This document shows, one piece after another, positions 27,175 to 36,594 of a stretch of 64,000 nt of DNA (positions within the stretch are counted from its first letter, which is position 1; each line of letters starts with the position of its first letter). The stretch lies in NCBI RefSeq assembly GCF_002251735.1, contig NZ_NOXS01000030.1, positions 224,359 through 288,358 of the forward strand. Direction: 5' to 3'. A model generated the notes under the pieces. That model was given only the letters and a program-made list of their open reading frames with translations. It had not been told where the DNA came from and searched no databases. The DNA comes from Elstera cyanobacteriorum. Its GTDB lineage: Bacteria > Pseudomonadota > Alphaproteobacteria > Elsterales > Elsteraceae. Position numbers and translations under genes: made by a program.

Positions 27175-27749
27175 GCTTCCCCCAAGGTAACGATACTCCG
27201 CGCCCAGGCGCGCAACAGTTTGTGATATTCGCTGACCAGCAGCGTCAAGCCCCCGGCGCGCATCCAGCTTCCTTCGGGAAAGCCGGGCGGGAACACCGGA
27301 TGGGGAATGACCGCGAGGCCCGGCGCGGCGCGCTTCAGTTCGAACAGGCTGCGCGGCATATGGTAGGCAGCGGTGACCAGCCGGATGGAGCGCACGCCGG
27401 TCGCCTTCGCCCAAGCCGCCGTTTCCGCCGCATTGCCCAGCGTATTGGCCGCCGCATACCCCAGGATCACGCAGCAATCGATCTGCGCTTTGCCGTTGGG
27501 GCCAAAGCCCGCCAGTTCTTCCGGCTCCACATCGGGATTGACGCCGGAGATAAAGACCTGCTTGGCCAACCCCTGCGCTTGCAGCTTCAAGCCGGTTGAC
27601 AGCCGCTGCCGCCCGCCGGTCAGCACAACAATAGCGTCGGTGCGGGTTTGATCCTGCGCGCTACGGTTCGGCACCTCGGCAATGAACAGCCCAAAGCCGC
27701 CGCCATAGGCAAGCGCCAACGCCCCGAGGCCATAGGCCAGCCGCCTCAT
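27171..27749 (-). CDS. YdcF family protein (DUF218)
   Basis: A 192-residue protein with one N-terminal hydrophobic helix (about 5-24) and a DUF218 domain: DAIVVLTGGRQRLSTGL, GNAAETAAW, and VTAAYHMPRSLFELKRA. YdcF/ElyC/SanA relatives act in envelope integrity and lipid-carrier metabolism, but the reaction here is unknown. It overlaps the HAD gene and plsC by four bases each, which suggests an envelope role shared with them. Confidence 0.88.
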   Translation of the reverse strand: MRRLAYGLGALALAYGGGFGLFIAEVPNRSAQDQTRTDAIVVLTGGRQRLSTGLKLQAQGLAKQVFISGVNPDVEPEELAGFGPNGKAQIDCCVILGYAAANTLGNAAETAAWAKATGVRSIRLVTAAYHMPRSLFELKRAAPGLAVIPHPVFPPGFPEGSWMRAGGLTLLVSEYHKLLRAWARSIVTLGEA

Positions 27750-28288
27750 GCCGCGCCCCCGAGGTCGGCCAAGGCCGCCGCCAAGCTAGGGTAAGCGGGT
27801 AGATCGGGGCGTGCCGCCGCACTGGCGGCGCCCTTGCCGGTCAAGACCAGCCGGAAGGCAACGCCCGCCGCTGCCGCCGCTTCGGCATCGGTCAGCGCAT
27901 CGCCGATGAACAGTGTTTCATCAGGGGAAGCGCCATGCTGGTGCATGGCTTCCAACAGCATGCCGGGGCCGGGTTTCCGGCGTGGGGTCAGCCCGTCGCG
28001 CGGATCGGGGGCGATATGGACCGACGCAAGCCGCCCGCCCGCGTCCGCCAGCGCCTTGATCAGCCGAAGCTGAATGGCCCCGAAGACCTGAGGCGCTACA
28101 TGGCCGCGCCCAAGAATCCCCTGATTGGTAATCAGCGCCGCCCTCCGACCCGTCGCGGTATAGGCACCCAGGGCCGCCACCGCCGCCGGGATCAACCGCA
28201 TCTCCGCCAGCGTACGCACGCTCGTCGGCAGGTCTTCGTTCAGAACACCGTCGCGGTCGATCAGCAAAAGGCGGGGAAAGCAGCGCAT
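27746..28288 (-). CDS. HAD-IIIA phosphatase, GmhB-like
   Basis: A 180-residue HAD phosphatase. Motif I is LIDRDGVLNED, motif II is ALITNQGILGRG, the substrate loop is RKPGPGMLLEA, and motif IV is FIGDALTDAEAA. This is the pattern of D-glycero-D-manno-heptose-1,7-bisphosphate phosphatase and histidinol phosphatase. The usual GmhB zinc-binding Cys/His loop is not obvious (the loop here reads HIAPDPRDGLTP), so the heptose assignment is an inference helped by hldE being in the window. Confidence 0.8.
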   Translation of the reverse strand: MRCFPRLLLIDRDGVLNEDLPTSVRTLAEMRLIPAAVAALGAYTATGRRAALITNQGILGRGHVAPQVFGAIQLRLIKALADAGGRLASVHIAPDPRDGLTPRRKPGPGMLLEAMHQHGASPDETLFIGDALTDAEAAAAAGVAFRLVLTGKGAASAAARPDLPAYPSLAAALADLGGAA

Positions 28289-28306
28289 CGAGGGGTTAAA
28301 TCAGGC

Positions 28307-29215
28307 TCACGGCAGACGCGCCAGCCCCCGCAGGGCCGCCAGATAGGCGGCGGCCGCCGCCAGCGCCGAAATCGCCAGCGGCAACAAGGCTATCCACACC
28401 CAATCCAGGGCGCCGAGACGCACGCCTTTCAGCAACGCCGGGGCGTCGGCGGCACTGGCGGCGAGCAAGGGCAGCGCGAGCAGCACCACCACCGCCAGAA
28501 ACCCACCGATCAGGGCGCCAAGCAACGCCCGCCCCATCGTCTGCCGGGCGAGACCCACGGCGATATAGCCGTCGCGCGCGCCGATCAGGTGCAGCACCTC
28601 GATCACATCCTGCTGCACCGCCAGGGCCGTCCGGGTGGCAAAGAGCACGGTCAGCACGGCTGCGCCGCCGATGACGCCGAGAACGACGACCGCCAGCCAA
28701 CGCGCCGCCGTCGCCGCTTTGCGAATCGGCTCCAACCACGTCAGATGATCTTGATAGCGGGTACCGGGGATAGCCTTCAGCGCCGTGCGGATCGCCTCTT
28801 GCGAGGCGACGGCGGGATCGACCGAAACGGCGATCAAGCGCGGGATTGGCAGTTCGGCGGCGCCCGTGAGTTCCCCCAGCCAGGGGGCGACGAGCGCGGC
28901 CCCGGCTTCAGGCGGTAGCGGTTGCGCCAAGGTTACGCCGGGCTGGGCGAGCAAGAGCGTTACCGCCGCCTCCACCCGCTTACCGACCTCCGCCGCGTCG
29001 GGACCGGGGATGACTTGCACGGTGGCCGACCCCGTGACTTCTTTATCCCACGCCTGGGCGCCGCGATGCACCGCCAACGCCCCGGCAAGCGCGAGGAGCG
29101 CCAGCAACGTCATGATCGCAACGATGGCGGGCAGGAAGCGCCCGCCTTCATCGGCCCGCAACGGCAACGGATGCCCAAGACCGGGCAGGGGGCCGGAGAG
29201 TAGCGGAATCTTCAT
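28307..29215 (-). CDS. ftsX: Cell division protein FtsX
   Basis: A 302-residue membrane protein with four predicted helices: one near 30-48 and three in the last 140 residues. The periplasmic domain sits between the first two (VTGSATVQVIPGPDAAEVGKRVEAAVTLL...). FtsX, with FtsE, transmits ATP hydrolysis to periplasmic peptidoglycan hydrolase activators at the septum. Its start overlaps the ftsE stop by four bases. Confidence 0.93.
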   Translation of the reverse strand: MKIPLLSGPLPGLGHPLPLRADEGGRFLPAIVAIMTLLALLALAGALAVHRGAQAWDKEVTGSATVQVIPGPDAAEVGKRVEAAVTLLLAQPGVTLAQPLPPEAGAALVAPWLGELTGAAELPIPRLIAVSVDPAVASQEAIRTALKAIPGTRYQDHLTWLEPIRKAATAARWLAVVVLGVIGGAAVLTVLFATRTALAVQQDVIEVLHLIGARDGYIAVGLARQTMGRALLGALIGGFLAVVVLLALPLLAASAADAPALLKGVRLGALDWVWIALLPLAISALAAAAAYLAALRGLARLP

Positions 29216-29916
29216 GCTGCCCCCCCATTCGTTTCGGGGCCGAAAGGATTACTACCGGGCGGCAGCAAATGTACTTCCCCCTGCTCCACATGCAGCACCG
29301 GGTGCGGGAAGCGGCTGATGAGCTGCTGATTATGGGTGGCGAAGACGATGGTCGTGCCGACCTTGTTCATCTCTTCGAACAAATGCAGCAGGCGCACGGC
29401 GATCCGGTCATCGACGTTCCCCGTCGGCTCGTCGGCCAGCAGCAAATCGGGCCGGGCGATGACGGCACGGGCGATGGCAACGCGCTGTTGCTGCCCGCCG
29501 GAAAGCTGGGCGGGCTTGGCGTGGACCTGATTCTTAAGGCCGACCCAGGACAGAAGCTCGGCCACATGAGCGTCGATCTCCGCCGAACTATGCCCGGCGA
29601 TGCGCAGCGGCAGGGCGACATTTTCCAGCGCCGTCAGATGGTCAAGCAGGCGGAAATCCTGAAAAACCACCCCAATGCGGCGGCGCAGATCGGGCCGTTC
29701 GGCGCGCGGCAGCGTGACCACATCCTTGCCGAACAGCGTCAGCGTGCCGCGCGTCGGCTTCTGGGCAAGATACATCAGCCGCAGCAAGGTCGTCTTGCCC
29801 GCGCCCGACGCCCCGGTCAGGAAATGGAACGAGCCGGGCGCCAGGGAAAAGCTGACGTCGCGCAGAACTTCCGGCCCTGTGCCGTAGCGCATCCCGACAT
29901 TGTCGAAGGTAAGCAT
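29212..29916 (-). CDS. ftsE: Cell division ATP-binding protein FtsE
   Basis: A 234-residue ABC ATPase. FtsE-type sequence [23 protein letters not shown] at the start; Walker [10 protein letters not shown]; the FtsE-specific [20 protein letters not shown]; signature [14 protein letters not shown]; Walker [13 protein letters not shown]. It partners FtsX at the divisome. It heads the minus-strand unit; the divergent zinc-ribbon gene starts 155 bases away. Confidence 0.96.
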   Translation of the reverse strand: MLTFDNVGMRYGTGPEVLRDVSFSLAPGSFHFLTGASGAGKTTLLRLMYLAQKPTRGTLTLFGKDVVTLPRAERPDLRRRIGVVFQDFRLLDHLTALENVALPLRIAGHSSAEIDAHVAELLSWVGLKNQVHAKPAQLSGGQQQRVAIARAVIARPDLLLADEPTGNVDDRIAVRLLHLFEEMNKVGTTIVFATHNQQLISRFPHPVLHVEQGEVHLLPPGSNPFGPETNGGAA

Positions 29917-30071
29917 CTTTCTCCCGGTGCCGCCGTCCTACTTCCGTCGCTGCAAGAGGGCCGGAAAAATCGACGGCTTTCAAGCCATTGTGCAGAGGGC
30001 CGACGCTGATTTCTTGCCGTTACGTCCGCCGGTTCGTATAACTTACGCAACCGAAATCGGGTAAAAATGCG

Positions 30072-31118
30072 ATGATACTGACCTGTCCCTCCTGTGACAC
30101 CCGCTGGACCGTCAATTCGACCGACCTGGCAAACCCTGGCCGGATGGTCCGCTGCTCCAGCTGCGGCCACACATGGTTACCGGATGCGGGCGACGACACG
30201 CCATCGCTGCCACCGATGTTTTCCGCCGCGCCGGAGATGGCCCCCGCCGCGCCGAAAGCCCGTGCAGGCCAGCCCGACGATGCCTCCATCGTCCGGCCAC
30301 CGCCCGCTGGATCATCGATAGACGATGATTTCGATGCGTTCCTGAACGCCCCGATTACCCCGAAGGCCGAGCCTGACCTGCCGCCGATGGATTTCCTCGC
30401 CGCGATGGCCGACGCCGCCGCCGATGCGAAAACCGCCCCGGCCAGCACCGAATCGATCATCGCCAAAAGCCTGTTCGCGATGGACGATGACGAGGATGAA
30501 CCGGCGCCGAAACCCGCCAAGGGCCGGGGCCGCAACCTGCCGCCGTCCGACGAAATGGTGAGCGCCGATGCGCTACGCGACAAGCTGAAAACCGCCGATG
30601 CGGAGGATTTCAGCGATATGACGCCGCCGCCGCTCGATCCGCCGATCCATAAGAAGCCGGGTAAGCCCGCCCGCGCCGCCGCGCCCGCCGCCAAACGCAG
30701 CGCCGGATCGCCCATCGGTTGGGCTTTGCTGGTGTTGATCTTCTGCGGCACCACTGCGGGGCTTTATTTCGGGCGTACCAAAATCGTCGAAGTCTGGCCG
30801 CCCGCCGCTATCGCCTATGCCCGCGCCGGGCTGCCGGTCGGTTTTGCCGGGGAGGGCTTCGACCTTGCCGATGTCGCCTCTACCCGCCGCGACGATGTGG
30901 GGCTGCTGATCATCGAAGGCCGCGTGCTCAATACGACCGGCAACGCCAAACCCGCGCCGAAGCTGAAAGCCATCGTTAGCGGCCCGGACGATAAGGTGCT
31001 GAAGGAATGGGTCTTCGCCGGTCCTGCCCTGCCGCCGAATGCCGCCGAACCCTTCAAGGTCGAATTGAAGGATCTGCCCCAAGCGGCAGATAAGCTGGTG
31101 GTGACGTTTAGCGAGTAG
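30072..31118 (+). CDS. MJ0042-type zinc-ribbon protein with DUF3426-like C-terminus
   Basis: A 348-residue protein. The N-terminus is a zinc ribbon with CPSC at 5-8 and CSSC at about 28-31 (the MJ0042 type). A long low-complexity acidic and proline/alanine-rich linker runs to about 210, then one membrane helix at about 217-237 (IGWALLVLIFCGTTAGLYF), and a DUF3426-like domain (LLIIEGRVLNTTGNAKPAPKLKAIVSG). Topology suggests a cytoplasmic zinc ribbon and a periplasmic C-terminal domain. Function is unknown. Placement opposite ftsEX is common in Alphaproteobacteria. Confidence 0.9.
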   Translation: MILTCPSCDTRWTVNSTDLANPGRMVRCSSCGHTWLPDAGDDTPSLPPMFSAAPEMAPAAPKARAGQPDDASIVRPPPAGSSIDDDFDAFLNAPITPKAEPDLPPMDFLAAMADAAADAKTAPASTESIIAKSLFAMDDDEDEPAPKPAKGRGRNLPPSDEMVSADALRDKLKTADAEDFSDMTPPPLDPPIHKKPGKPARAAAPAAKRSAGSPIGWALLVLIFCGTTAGLYFGRTKIVEVWPPAAIAYARAGLPVGFAGEGFDLADVASTRRDDVGLLIIEGRVLNTTGNAKPAPKLKAIVSGPDDKVLKEWVFAGPALPPNAAEPFKVELKDLPQAADKLVVTFSE

Positions 31119-31129
31119 CAGCAGCGAAA

Positions 31130-31165
31130 AAAACCCCTCTCCTCAGGCTGGAGGAGAGGGGTTTT
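31130..31165. terminator. Bidirectional Rho-independent terminator
   Basis: A perfect 15-bp stem (31130-31144 with 31151-31165) and six-base loop. It has a T-run after the stem on the plus strand and a longer T-run (seven) on the minus strand. It serves the convergent zinc-ribbon and SDR genes. Confidence 0.9.
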
Positions 31166-31180
31166 ACGGCGTAAGGCCGC

Positions 31181-32005
<825 letters not shown>

Positions 32006-32026
32006 GGGTTTCGTCCCTATTTTTGG

Positions 32027-32857
32027 TTATGACTGATTGAACTGCGGGCGGCGCTTTTCGACGAAGGCCGAAACGCCCTCGATGAAATCCGGCGTCAGCG
32101 TGCTACGCGAGAAGGCCTCGCCTTCCCGGCGCAATTGATCGGGCAGCGGGGCGCCAAAGGCGGCATTCAGCAATGCTTTCGTGCGGGCGAGCGCCTGACG
32201 CGGGCCGGAGGCGAGACGGCGGGCGAGGGCTTCCGTCGCTTCCGGCAGCGCATCCTTCGGCACGACGCGGTTGATGATGCGCAGATCGGCGGCGCGCGGC
32301 GCCTCGATCCGCTCGCCCAGGGCCGCGATCTCGAAGGCGGGTTTCAGCCCGACAAGGCGGGGCAGGAACCAAGTGGCGCCGCCGTCCGGGGTGACGCCGA
32401 GGTGGCAATAGGCGAGGGTGAAGGTGGCGTCTTCAGCAGCAATCGCCAAATCGCAGGCCAGCACCAAGCTCATCCCGAAGCCCGCCGCCGCCCCGTGGAC
32501 CGACGCGATGACCGGCTGCGGCATCGCCCGCATGGTTTCGACCAGAATACCCACCCGTGCCAGCATCCCCTGGAAGAGATGCAGCCGCTCCGCTTCTGGC
32601 ATCGCCGTCTGCTGACGGAATTCTTTAATATCGCCGCCCGCCATAAAGGCATCGCCCGCGCCACGCAGCACGACGCAATGCACGTCGGTTTCCTGGCTGA
32701 GGGCTTGGAAGACAGTGATCAGCTTATTCAGCATCGCCTCGTTCAGCGCATTCAGCACCGGCGGGCGGTTGAGGGTGACATAGGCGACGTGATGGTGCCG
32801 TTCGACCAGAACGGGCGCAGCGGTGGCATCCGCCGCCGGGGCGTGGGTTTTCAGCAT
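32027..32857 (-). CDS. Enoyl-CoA hydratase/isomerase family protein
   Basis: A 276-residue crotonase-fold protein: VAYVTLNRPPVLNALNEAML at the start, the oxyanion-hole segments GAGDAFMAGGDIKEF and VHGAAAGFGMSLVLACDLAIAAEDATFTLAYCHLGVTPDGGATWFLPRLVG. The second catalytic position (near LGVTPDGG) has Thr-Pro-Asp where true hydratases have Glu, so it may be an isomerase or other crotonase. It is divergent from the acyl-CoA ligase gene across 265 bases that hold two operator-like palindromes. Confidence 0.92.
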   Translation of the reverse strand: MLKTHAPAADATAAPVLVERHHHVAYVTLNRPPVLNALNEAMLNKLITVFQALSQETDVHCVVLRGAGDAFMAGGDIKEFRQQTAMPEAERLHLFQGMLARVGILVETMRAMPQPVIASVHGAAAGFGMSLVLACDLAIAAEDATFTLAYCHLGVTPDGGATWFLPRLVGLKPAFEIAALGERIEAPRAADLRIINRVVPKDALPEATEALARRLASGPRQALARTKALLNAAFGAPLPDQLRREGEAFSRSTLTPDFIEGVSAFVEKRRPQFNQS

Positions 32858-32958
32858 GATGGTCCTCCCTTCGAACCGGTCCCTGGGGCGCGCGCCGTCC
32901 CATCGTTGACTCTGCGGGGGCGGTTTGGCGGCTGGGCGTTTCCCTATAGTGACACGAA

Positions 32959-32974
32959 CTAACGTCTTCGTAAA
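32959..32974. promoter_or_regulatory. Operator-like palindrome 1 of the fatty-acid regulon
   Basis: CTAACGTCTTCGTAAA; its reverse complement is TTTACGAAGACGTTAG. It fits a TTKACGT-N2-ACGTMAA pattern with one arm base changed. A minus-strand -10-like TATAGG lies at 32948-32943, with a TTTACG overlapping this site 20 bases before it, a spacing typical of MerR-controlled promoters. Confidence 0.5.
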
Positions 32975-32978
32975 TGAA

Positions 32979-32994
32979 TTGACGTTACCGGCAA
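32979..32994. promoter_or_regulatory. Operator-like palindrome 2 of the fatty-acid regulon
   Basis: TTGACGTTACCGGCAA; the left arm is a perfect TTGACGT, the right arm matches at five of seven positions. Its centre is exactly 20 bases from that of palindrome 1, so both would lie on the same face of the helix. Confidence 0.45.
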
Positions 32995-33040
32995 AGTGCG
33001 GTTCTGTTGTAGAGGCGCGTCACTCTCCCCAAGTGTAGAG

Positions 33041-33046
33041 TATAAT
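33041..33046 (+). promoter_or_regulatory. Possible -10 element for the acyl-CoA ligase gene
   Basis: A perfect TATAAT about 77 bases before the ATG. No good -35 hexamer lies 16-19 bases upstream, so the promoter would depend on an activator or be weak. Confidence 0.35.
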
Positions 33047-33122
33047 GACGCCTGAGCAAACGACCGGGTAGCAACGCACGATCCGGCTTATACAGGGAGC
33101 CGACGTCACGTCGGAGGAAGCG

Positions 33123-34859
33123 ATGAGCGAAGCTGTGAGCGCGGTGACCCCCGCGACCGGCCCCCAGGGGCTTGAGCTGTGGCAGATCAACTACCCCAAA
33201 GATGTGGACCATTCGGCGCCGCTGCCGTTGGCCCCCCTCTATGCCTTGCTGGACGAATCGGTTGCGACCTACGCCAAGCGCCCGATGATCGATTTCCTCG
33301 GCAAGAAATATACCTATGGCGAGATTGGCGCCCTAGTGGACCGGGTGGCGGCAGGCCTGCAGCGCGAAGGCGTGGGGCGCGGCACCAAGGTTGGCCTGTT
33401 CCTGCCGAATTGCCCCTATTACACCATCTTCTTCTTCGCCATTCTGAAGGCGGGCGGCACGGTGGTGAACTTCAACCCGCTGTATGCCGAAAAGGAGCTG
33501 GAGAAGCAGGCGCTGGATAGCGACACCAAAATGATGGTGACGCTCGATCTTGCGGTGCTCTACCCGAAGATCAAGCTGCTGCTGGATCAAGGCGTACTGA
33601 AACAGGCGGTAATCTGCCCCTTTGCCGAGGCTTTGCCATTCCCGAAAAACTTCCTGTTTCCGCTGCTGAAGCGCAAGGAAGTTGCCGCGATCACGATGGA
33701 CGGGCGCCATATCGCTTATCGCACACTGATTGGCGGCGCCGCCAAGCCGCAGCCCGTGGCGCTGGACCCGAAGCGCGATATTGCCGTGCTGCAATATACC
33801 GGCGGGACGACTGGCATCCCCAAGGGCGCGATGCTGAGCCACTATAATCTTTACAGCAATGCTATTCAGGCCGTGCGCTGGTTCCCCGGTATGCGCCACG
33901 GTCAGGAAAGCGTGGTCGGGGTGCTGCCTTTCTTCCATGTCTTTGCGATGACGGCGATCCAGAATCTCGCCATCGCATCGGGCACCGAGATCATGATGCT
34001 GCCGCGCTTCGATCTCGATCAGACCTTGGAATTGATCACCAAGAAGAAACCGACGCTGATGGCGGGCGTGCCAACGATTTATACCGCCATGAACAATCAC
34101 AAAGAGTTGGCGAAATACGATCTGCGCTCGCTGCGCTTCGGCCTGTCGGGCGGGGCGCCGCTGCCGGTCGAGGTGAAGCAGAAGTTCGAAGAACTAACCG
34201 GCTGCATCCTGGTCGAAGGCTATGGTCTGACCGAAGCCTCGCCGATCACCTTCTGCAATCCCTTGGACGGGCGCGTGAAAGCCGGATCCATCGGCCTGCC
34301 GCTGACCGGCACGTGGCCGGAACTGCGCGATCTTGAAGATCCGACCAAGATCGTACCGCGCGGCGAGAAGGGCGAATTGTGCGTCAAAGGCCCGCAAGTG
34401 ATGTTGGGCTATTGGAAGCGGCCGGAGGAGACGGAAAAAGTCTTCCTCGGCGAGTTTTTACGCACCGGCGACGTTGGCTATATGGACGAAGAGGGCTTCG
34501 TGCATCTGGTCGACCGCATCAAGGATGTCGTGCTGTGCGGCGGTTACAATGTCTACCCGCGCGTGGTGGAGGAGGCGATCTATCAGCATGCGGCGGTGAA
34601 GGAAACCACCGTCATCGGCGTGCCCGATGAATATCGCGGCGAGACGGTGAAAGCCTTCATCGTGCTGAAGGAGGGCGAAAAACTTACAAGTGAGGAGCTG
34701 ACCGAGTTCCTCAAAACCCGCCTCTCGCCCATTGAAATGCCTAAGAAAATTGAATTCCGCACCGAATTGCCCAAAACCATGATTGGCAAATTGTCAAAAA
34801 AGGAACTGGTCGCGGAAGAGCGGGCAAAGTACGAAGCTGCTAAGGCCCGTAAAGGCTGA
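33123..34859 (+). CDS. fadD: Long-chain fatty-acid-CoA ligase
   Basis: A 578-residue AMP-forming acyl-CoA synthetase. ATP-binding motif YTGGTTGIPKGAMLSH; the A5 motif VEGYGLTEASP; A7/A8 LRTGDVGYMDEEGFVHLVDRIKDVVLCGGYNVYP; and the catalytic lysine in MIGKLSKKEL near the C-terminus. It activates fatty acids for beta-oxidation in the cytoplasm. It opens a plus-strand unit with the MerR regulator, thiolase, FadN-type fusion and acyl-CoA dehydrogenase. Confidence 0.95.
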   Translation: MSEAVSAVTPATGPQGLELWQINYPKDVDHSAPLPLAPLYALLDESVATYAKRPMIDFLGKKYTYGEIGALVDRVAAGLQREGVGRGTKVGLFLPNCPYYTIFFFAILKAGGTVVNFNPLYAEKELEKQALDSDTKMMVTLDLAVLYPKIKLLLDQGVLKQAVICPFAEALPFPKNFLFPLLKRKEVAAITMDGRHIAYRTLIGGAAKPQPVALDPKRDIAVLQYTGGTTGIPKGAMLSHYNLYSNAIQAVRWFPGMRHGQESVVGVLPFFHVFAMTAIQNLAIASGTEIMMLPRFDLDQTLELITKKKPTLMAGVPTIYTAMNNHKELAKYDLRSLRFGLSGGAPLPVEVKQKFEELTGCILVEGYGLTEASPITFCNPLDGRVKAGSIGLPLTGTWPELRDLEDPTKIVPRGEKGELCVKGPQVMLGYWKRPEETEKVFLGEFLRTGDVGYMDEEGFVHLVDRIKDVVLCGGYNVYPRVVEEAIYQHAAVKETTVIGVPDEYRGETVKAFIVLKEGEKLTSEELTEFLKTRLSPIEMPKKIEFRTELPKTMIGKLSKKELVAEERAKYEAAKARKG

Positions 34860-34927
34860 CCCACGTTGAGTTCATCCCCGCCCGTCAAACCCGCTCCGAT
34901 GGCGACTTGACAGCACAGCGGGGGTGG

Positions 34928-34943
34928 ATTACGTATACGTCAA
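34928..34943. promoter_or_regulatory. Operator-like palindrome before the MerR regulator gene
   Basis: ATTACGTATACGTCAA, with a perfect ten-base core ACGTATACGT. It shares the ACGT-N2-ACGT pattern with the sites at 32959 and 32979. It lies 28 bases before the ATG at 34972, which argues against the GTG at 34924 as the start and suggests self-regulation. Confidence 0.55.
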
Positions 34944-34971
34944 CTACCTTCCGAATTGGGTAGCTTCCGGT

Positions 34972-35388
34972 ATGGTGCAGGTCGAGCAAGTTCAGGCGCA
35001 GAAACTTTTCTCCATCGGCGATCTGGCGGAGGAACATTCGATTTCCCCCCGCACGATCCGCTTCTATGAGGATCAGGGTCTGATCGCCCCCAGCCGCATC
35101 GGCGGCGCGCGCATCTACACAGCGCGGGACCGGGCGCGGCTAAAGCTGATCCTGCGCGGTAAGCGCTTAGGGTTCAGCCTCGCCGACATTAAGGAACTGC
35201 TGGACCTTTACGACGCCGACCGCAGCCAAGTGACGCAACTGCAAGCGACCTTAAAGAAGGGCCGCGAACGGATTGTCGATCTTGAGCAGCAGTTGCGCGA
35301 TCTGACCGTCACCTTACAGGAACTGCGCGAGATCGAAGGCGAGGTGCTGCACCTGCTGGGCAGCAAAGGGGCTTCGGACAAAAGTTAA
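34972..35388 (+). CDS. MerR family regulator, LiuR-like
   Basis: A 138-residue regulator. The HTH and wing are FSIGDLAEEHSISPRTIRFYEDQGLIAPSRIGGARIYTARDRARL, followed by LRGKRLGFSLADIKELLDLYD and a long coiled coil to the end. There are no metal-binding cysteines, as in LiuR-type regulators of branched-chain and fatty-acid oxidation. I prefer the ATG at 34972 because an operator-like palindrome overlaps the alternative GTG start region. Its place inside the fatty-acid operon makes it the likely local regulator. Confidence 0.9.
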   Translation: MVQVEQVQAQKLFSIGDLAEEHSISPRTIRFYEDQGLIAPSRIGGARIYTARDRARLKLILRGKRLGFSLADIKELLDLYDADRSQVTQLQATLKKGRERIVDLEQQLRDLTVTLQELREIEGEVLHLLGSKGASDKS

Positions 35389-35454
35389 CCAGGCTGGCCG
35401 CCGCCGCTCCGGCATCAATGGGCCAGCCGAGACAAGGTTGGAGGGACCGTTTAG

Positions 35455-36591
35455 ATGACGTCAGTGGTAATTGCCGGTTACGCCCGGTCGCCGTTCCATT
35501 TCGCCAATAAGGGCGGCCTAACCCGCGTGCGGCCGGATGATCTGGTCGCAGGCGTGGTAAAGGCGCTGGTGGAACGCACCAAGGTCAATCCCGCCGATAT
35601 CGAAGACCTGCTGCTCGGCTGCGCCTTCCCGGAAGGCGAACAGGGCTTCAACATGGGCCGTATCGCCGTGCTGCTGGCGGGCCTGCCGCTGACGGTGGGC
35701 GGCGCGACCGTCAACCGCTACTGCGGCTCGTCGATGGAAGCCATCCATATGGCCGCCGGGGCGATCCAGATGGGCGCCGGGGAAGTCTTTATCGCGGCGG
35801 GGGTCGAATCGATGACCCGCGTGCCGATGATGGGCTATAACCCGCTCCCCAATCCGATTTTCCAGCAGACCATGCCGGGCGCCTTGGCCTCCATGGGCCA
35901 GACGGCAGAAAATCTTGCCGCGAAGTACGGCATCAGCCGCGCCGAGCAGGAAGCCTTCGCCGCCGCCTCGCACCAGAAGGCCGCCGCCGCTCAGGCCGCT
36001 GGCAAGCTGAAGGATGAAATCATCCCCGTGCAGACCAAAGCCGGTCTCGTCGATGCCGACGGCTGTATCCGCCCGGAAACCACGGCCGAAGGTCTGGCCG
36101 GGCTGAAGCCCGCCTTCGACCCCGCTGGCAGCGTCACCGCTGGCACCTCCTCGCCGCTCACCGATGGCGCGTCGGCGGTCATCGTCTGCTCGGAGGATTA
36201 CGCTAAGAAGAACGGCCTGCCGATCTTGGCGCGGATTAAGAGCATCGCCAAGTCGGGCTGCCTGCCGGAAATCATGGGCATCGGCCCGGTCGAAGCCAGC
36301 CGCAAGGCGCTGAAGCGCGCCGGGCTGACCGCCGATCAGATCGATATCGTCGAACTCAACGAAGCCTTCGCCTCCCAGGCGCTGGCCTGTATCCGCGACC
36401 TTGGCCTGTCGCTGGATAAGATCAACCTCGACGGCGGCGCGATCGCCCTCGGTCATCCGCTCGGCGGCACTGGCGCACGCATCACCGGCAAGGCGGCGTC
36501 CTTGCTGAAGCGCGAAGGCAAGCGCTATGCGCTGGCGACCCAGTGCATCGGCGGCGGCCAGGGCATCGCCACCATTCTCGAAGCGGTGTAA
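35455..36591 (+). CDS. fadA: Acetyl-CoA acyltransferase (thiolase)
   Basis: A 378-residue thiolase. The acyl-accepting cysteine is in [12 protein letters not shown]; the second active site is NEAFASQAL with His in [16 protein letters not shown]; the third is CIGGGQGIA with the acid/base cysteine. It performs the last, thiolytic step of beta-oxidation. The next gene starts three bases after its stop, as expected for a fadA-fadB type pair. Confidence 0.96.
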   Translation: MTSVVIAGYARSPFHFANKGGLTRVRPDDLVAGVVKALVERTKVNPADIEDLLLGCAFPEGEQGFNMGRIAVLLAGLPLTVGGATVNRYCGSSMEAIHMAAGAIQMGAGEVFIAAGVESMTRVPMMGYNPLPNPIFQQTMPGALASMGQTAENLAAKYGISRAEQEAFAAASHQKAAAAQAAGKLKDEIIPVQTKAGLVDADGCIRPETTAEGLAGLKPAFDPAGSVTAGTSSPLTDGASAVIVCSEDYAKKNGLPILARIKSIAKSGCLPEIMGIGPVEASRKALKRAGLTADQIDIVELNEAFASQALACIRDLGLSLDKINLDGGAIALGHPLGGTGARITGKAASLLKREGKRYALATQCIGGGQGIATILEAV

Positions 36592-36594
36592 TCC

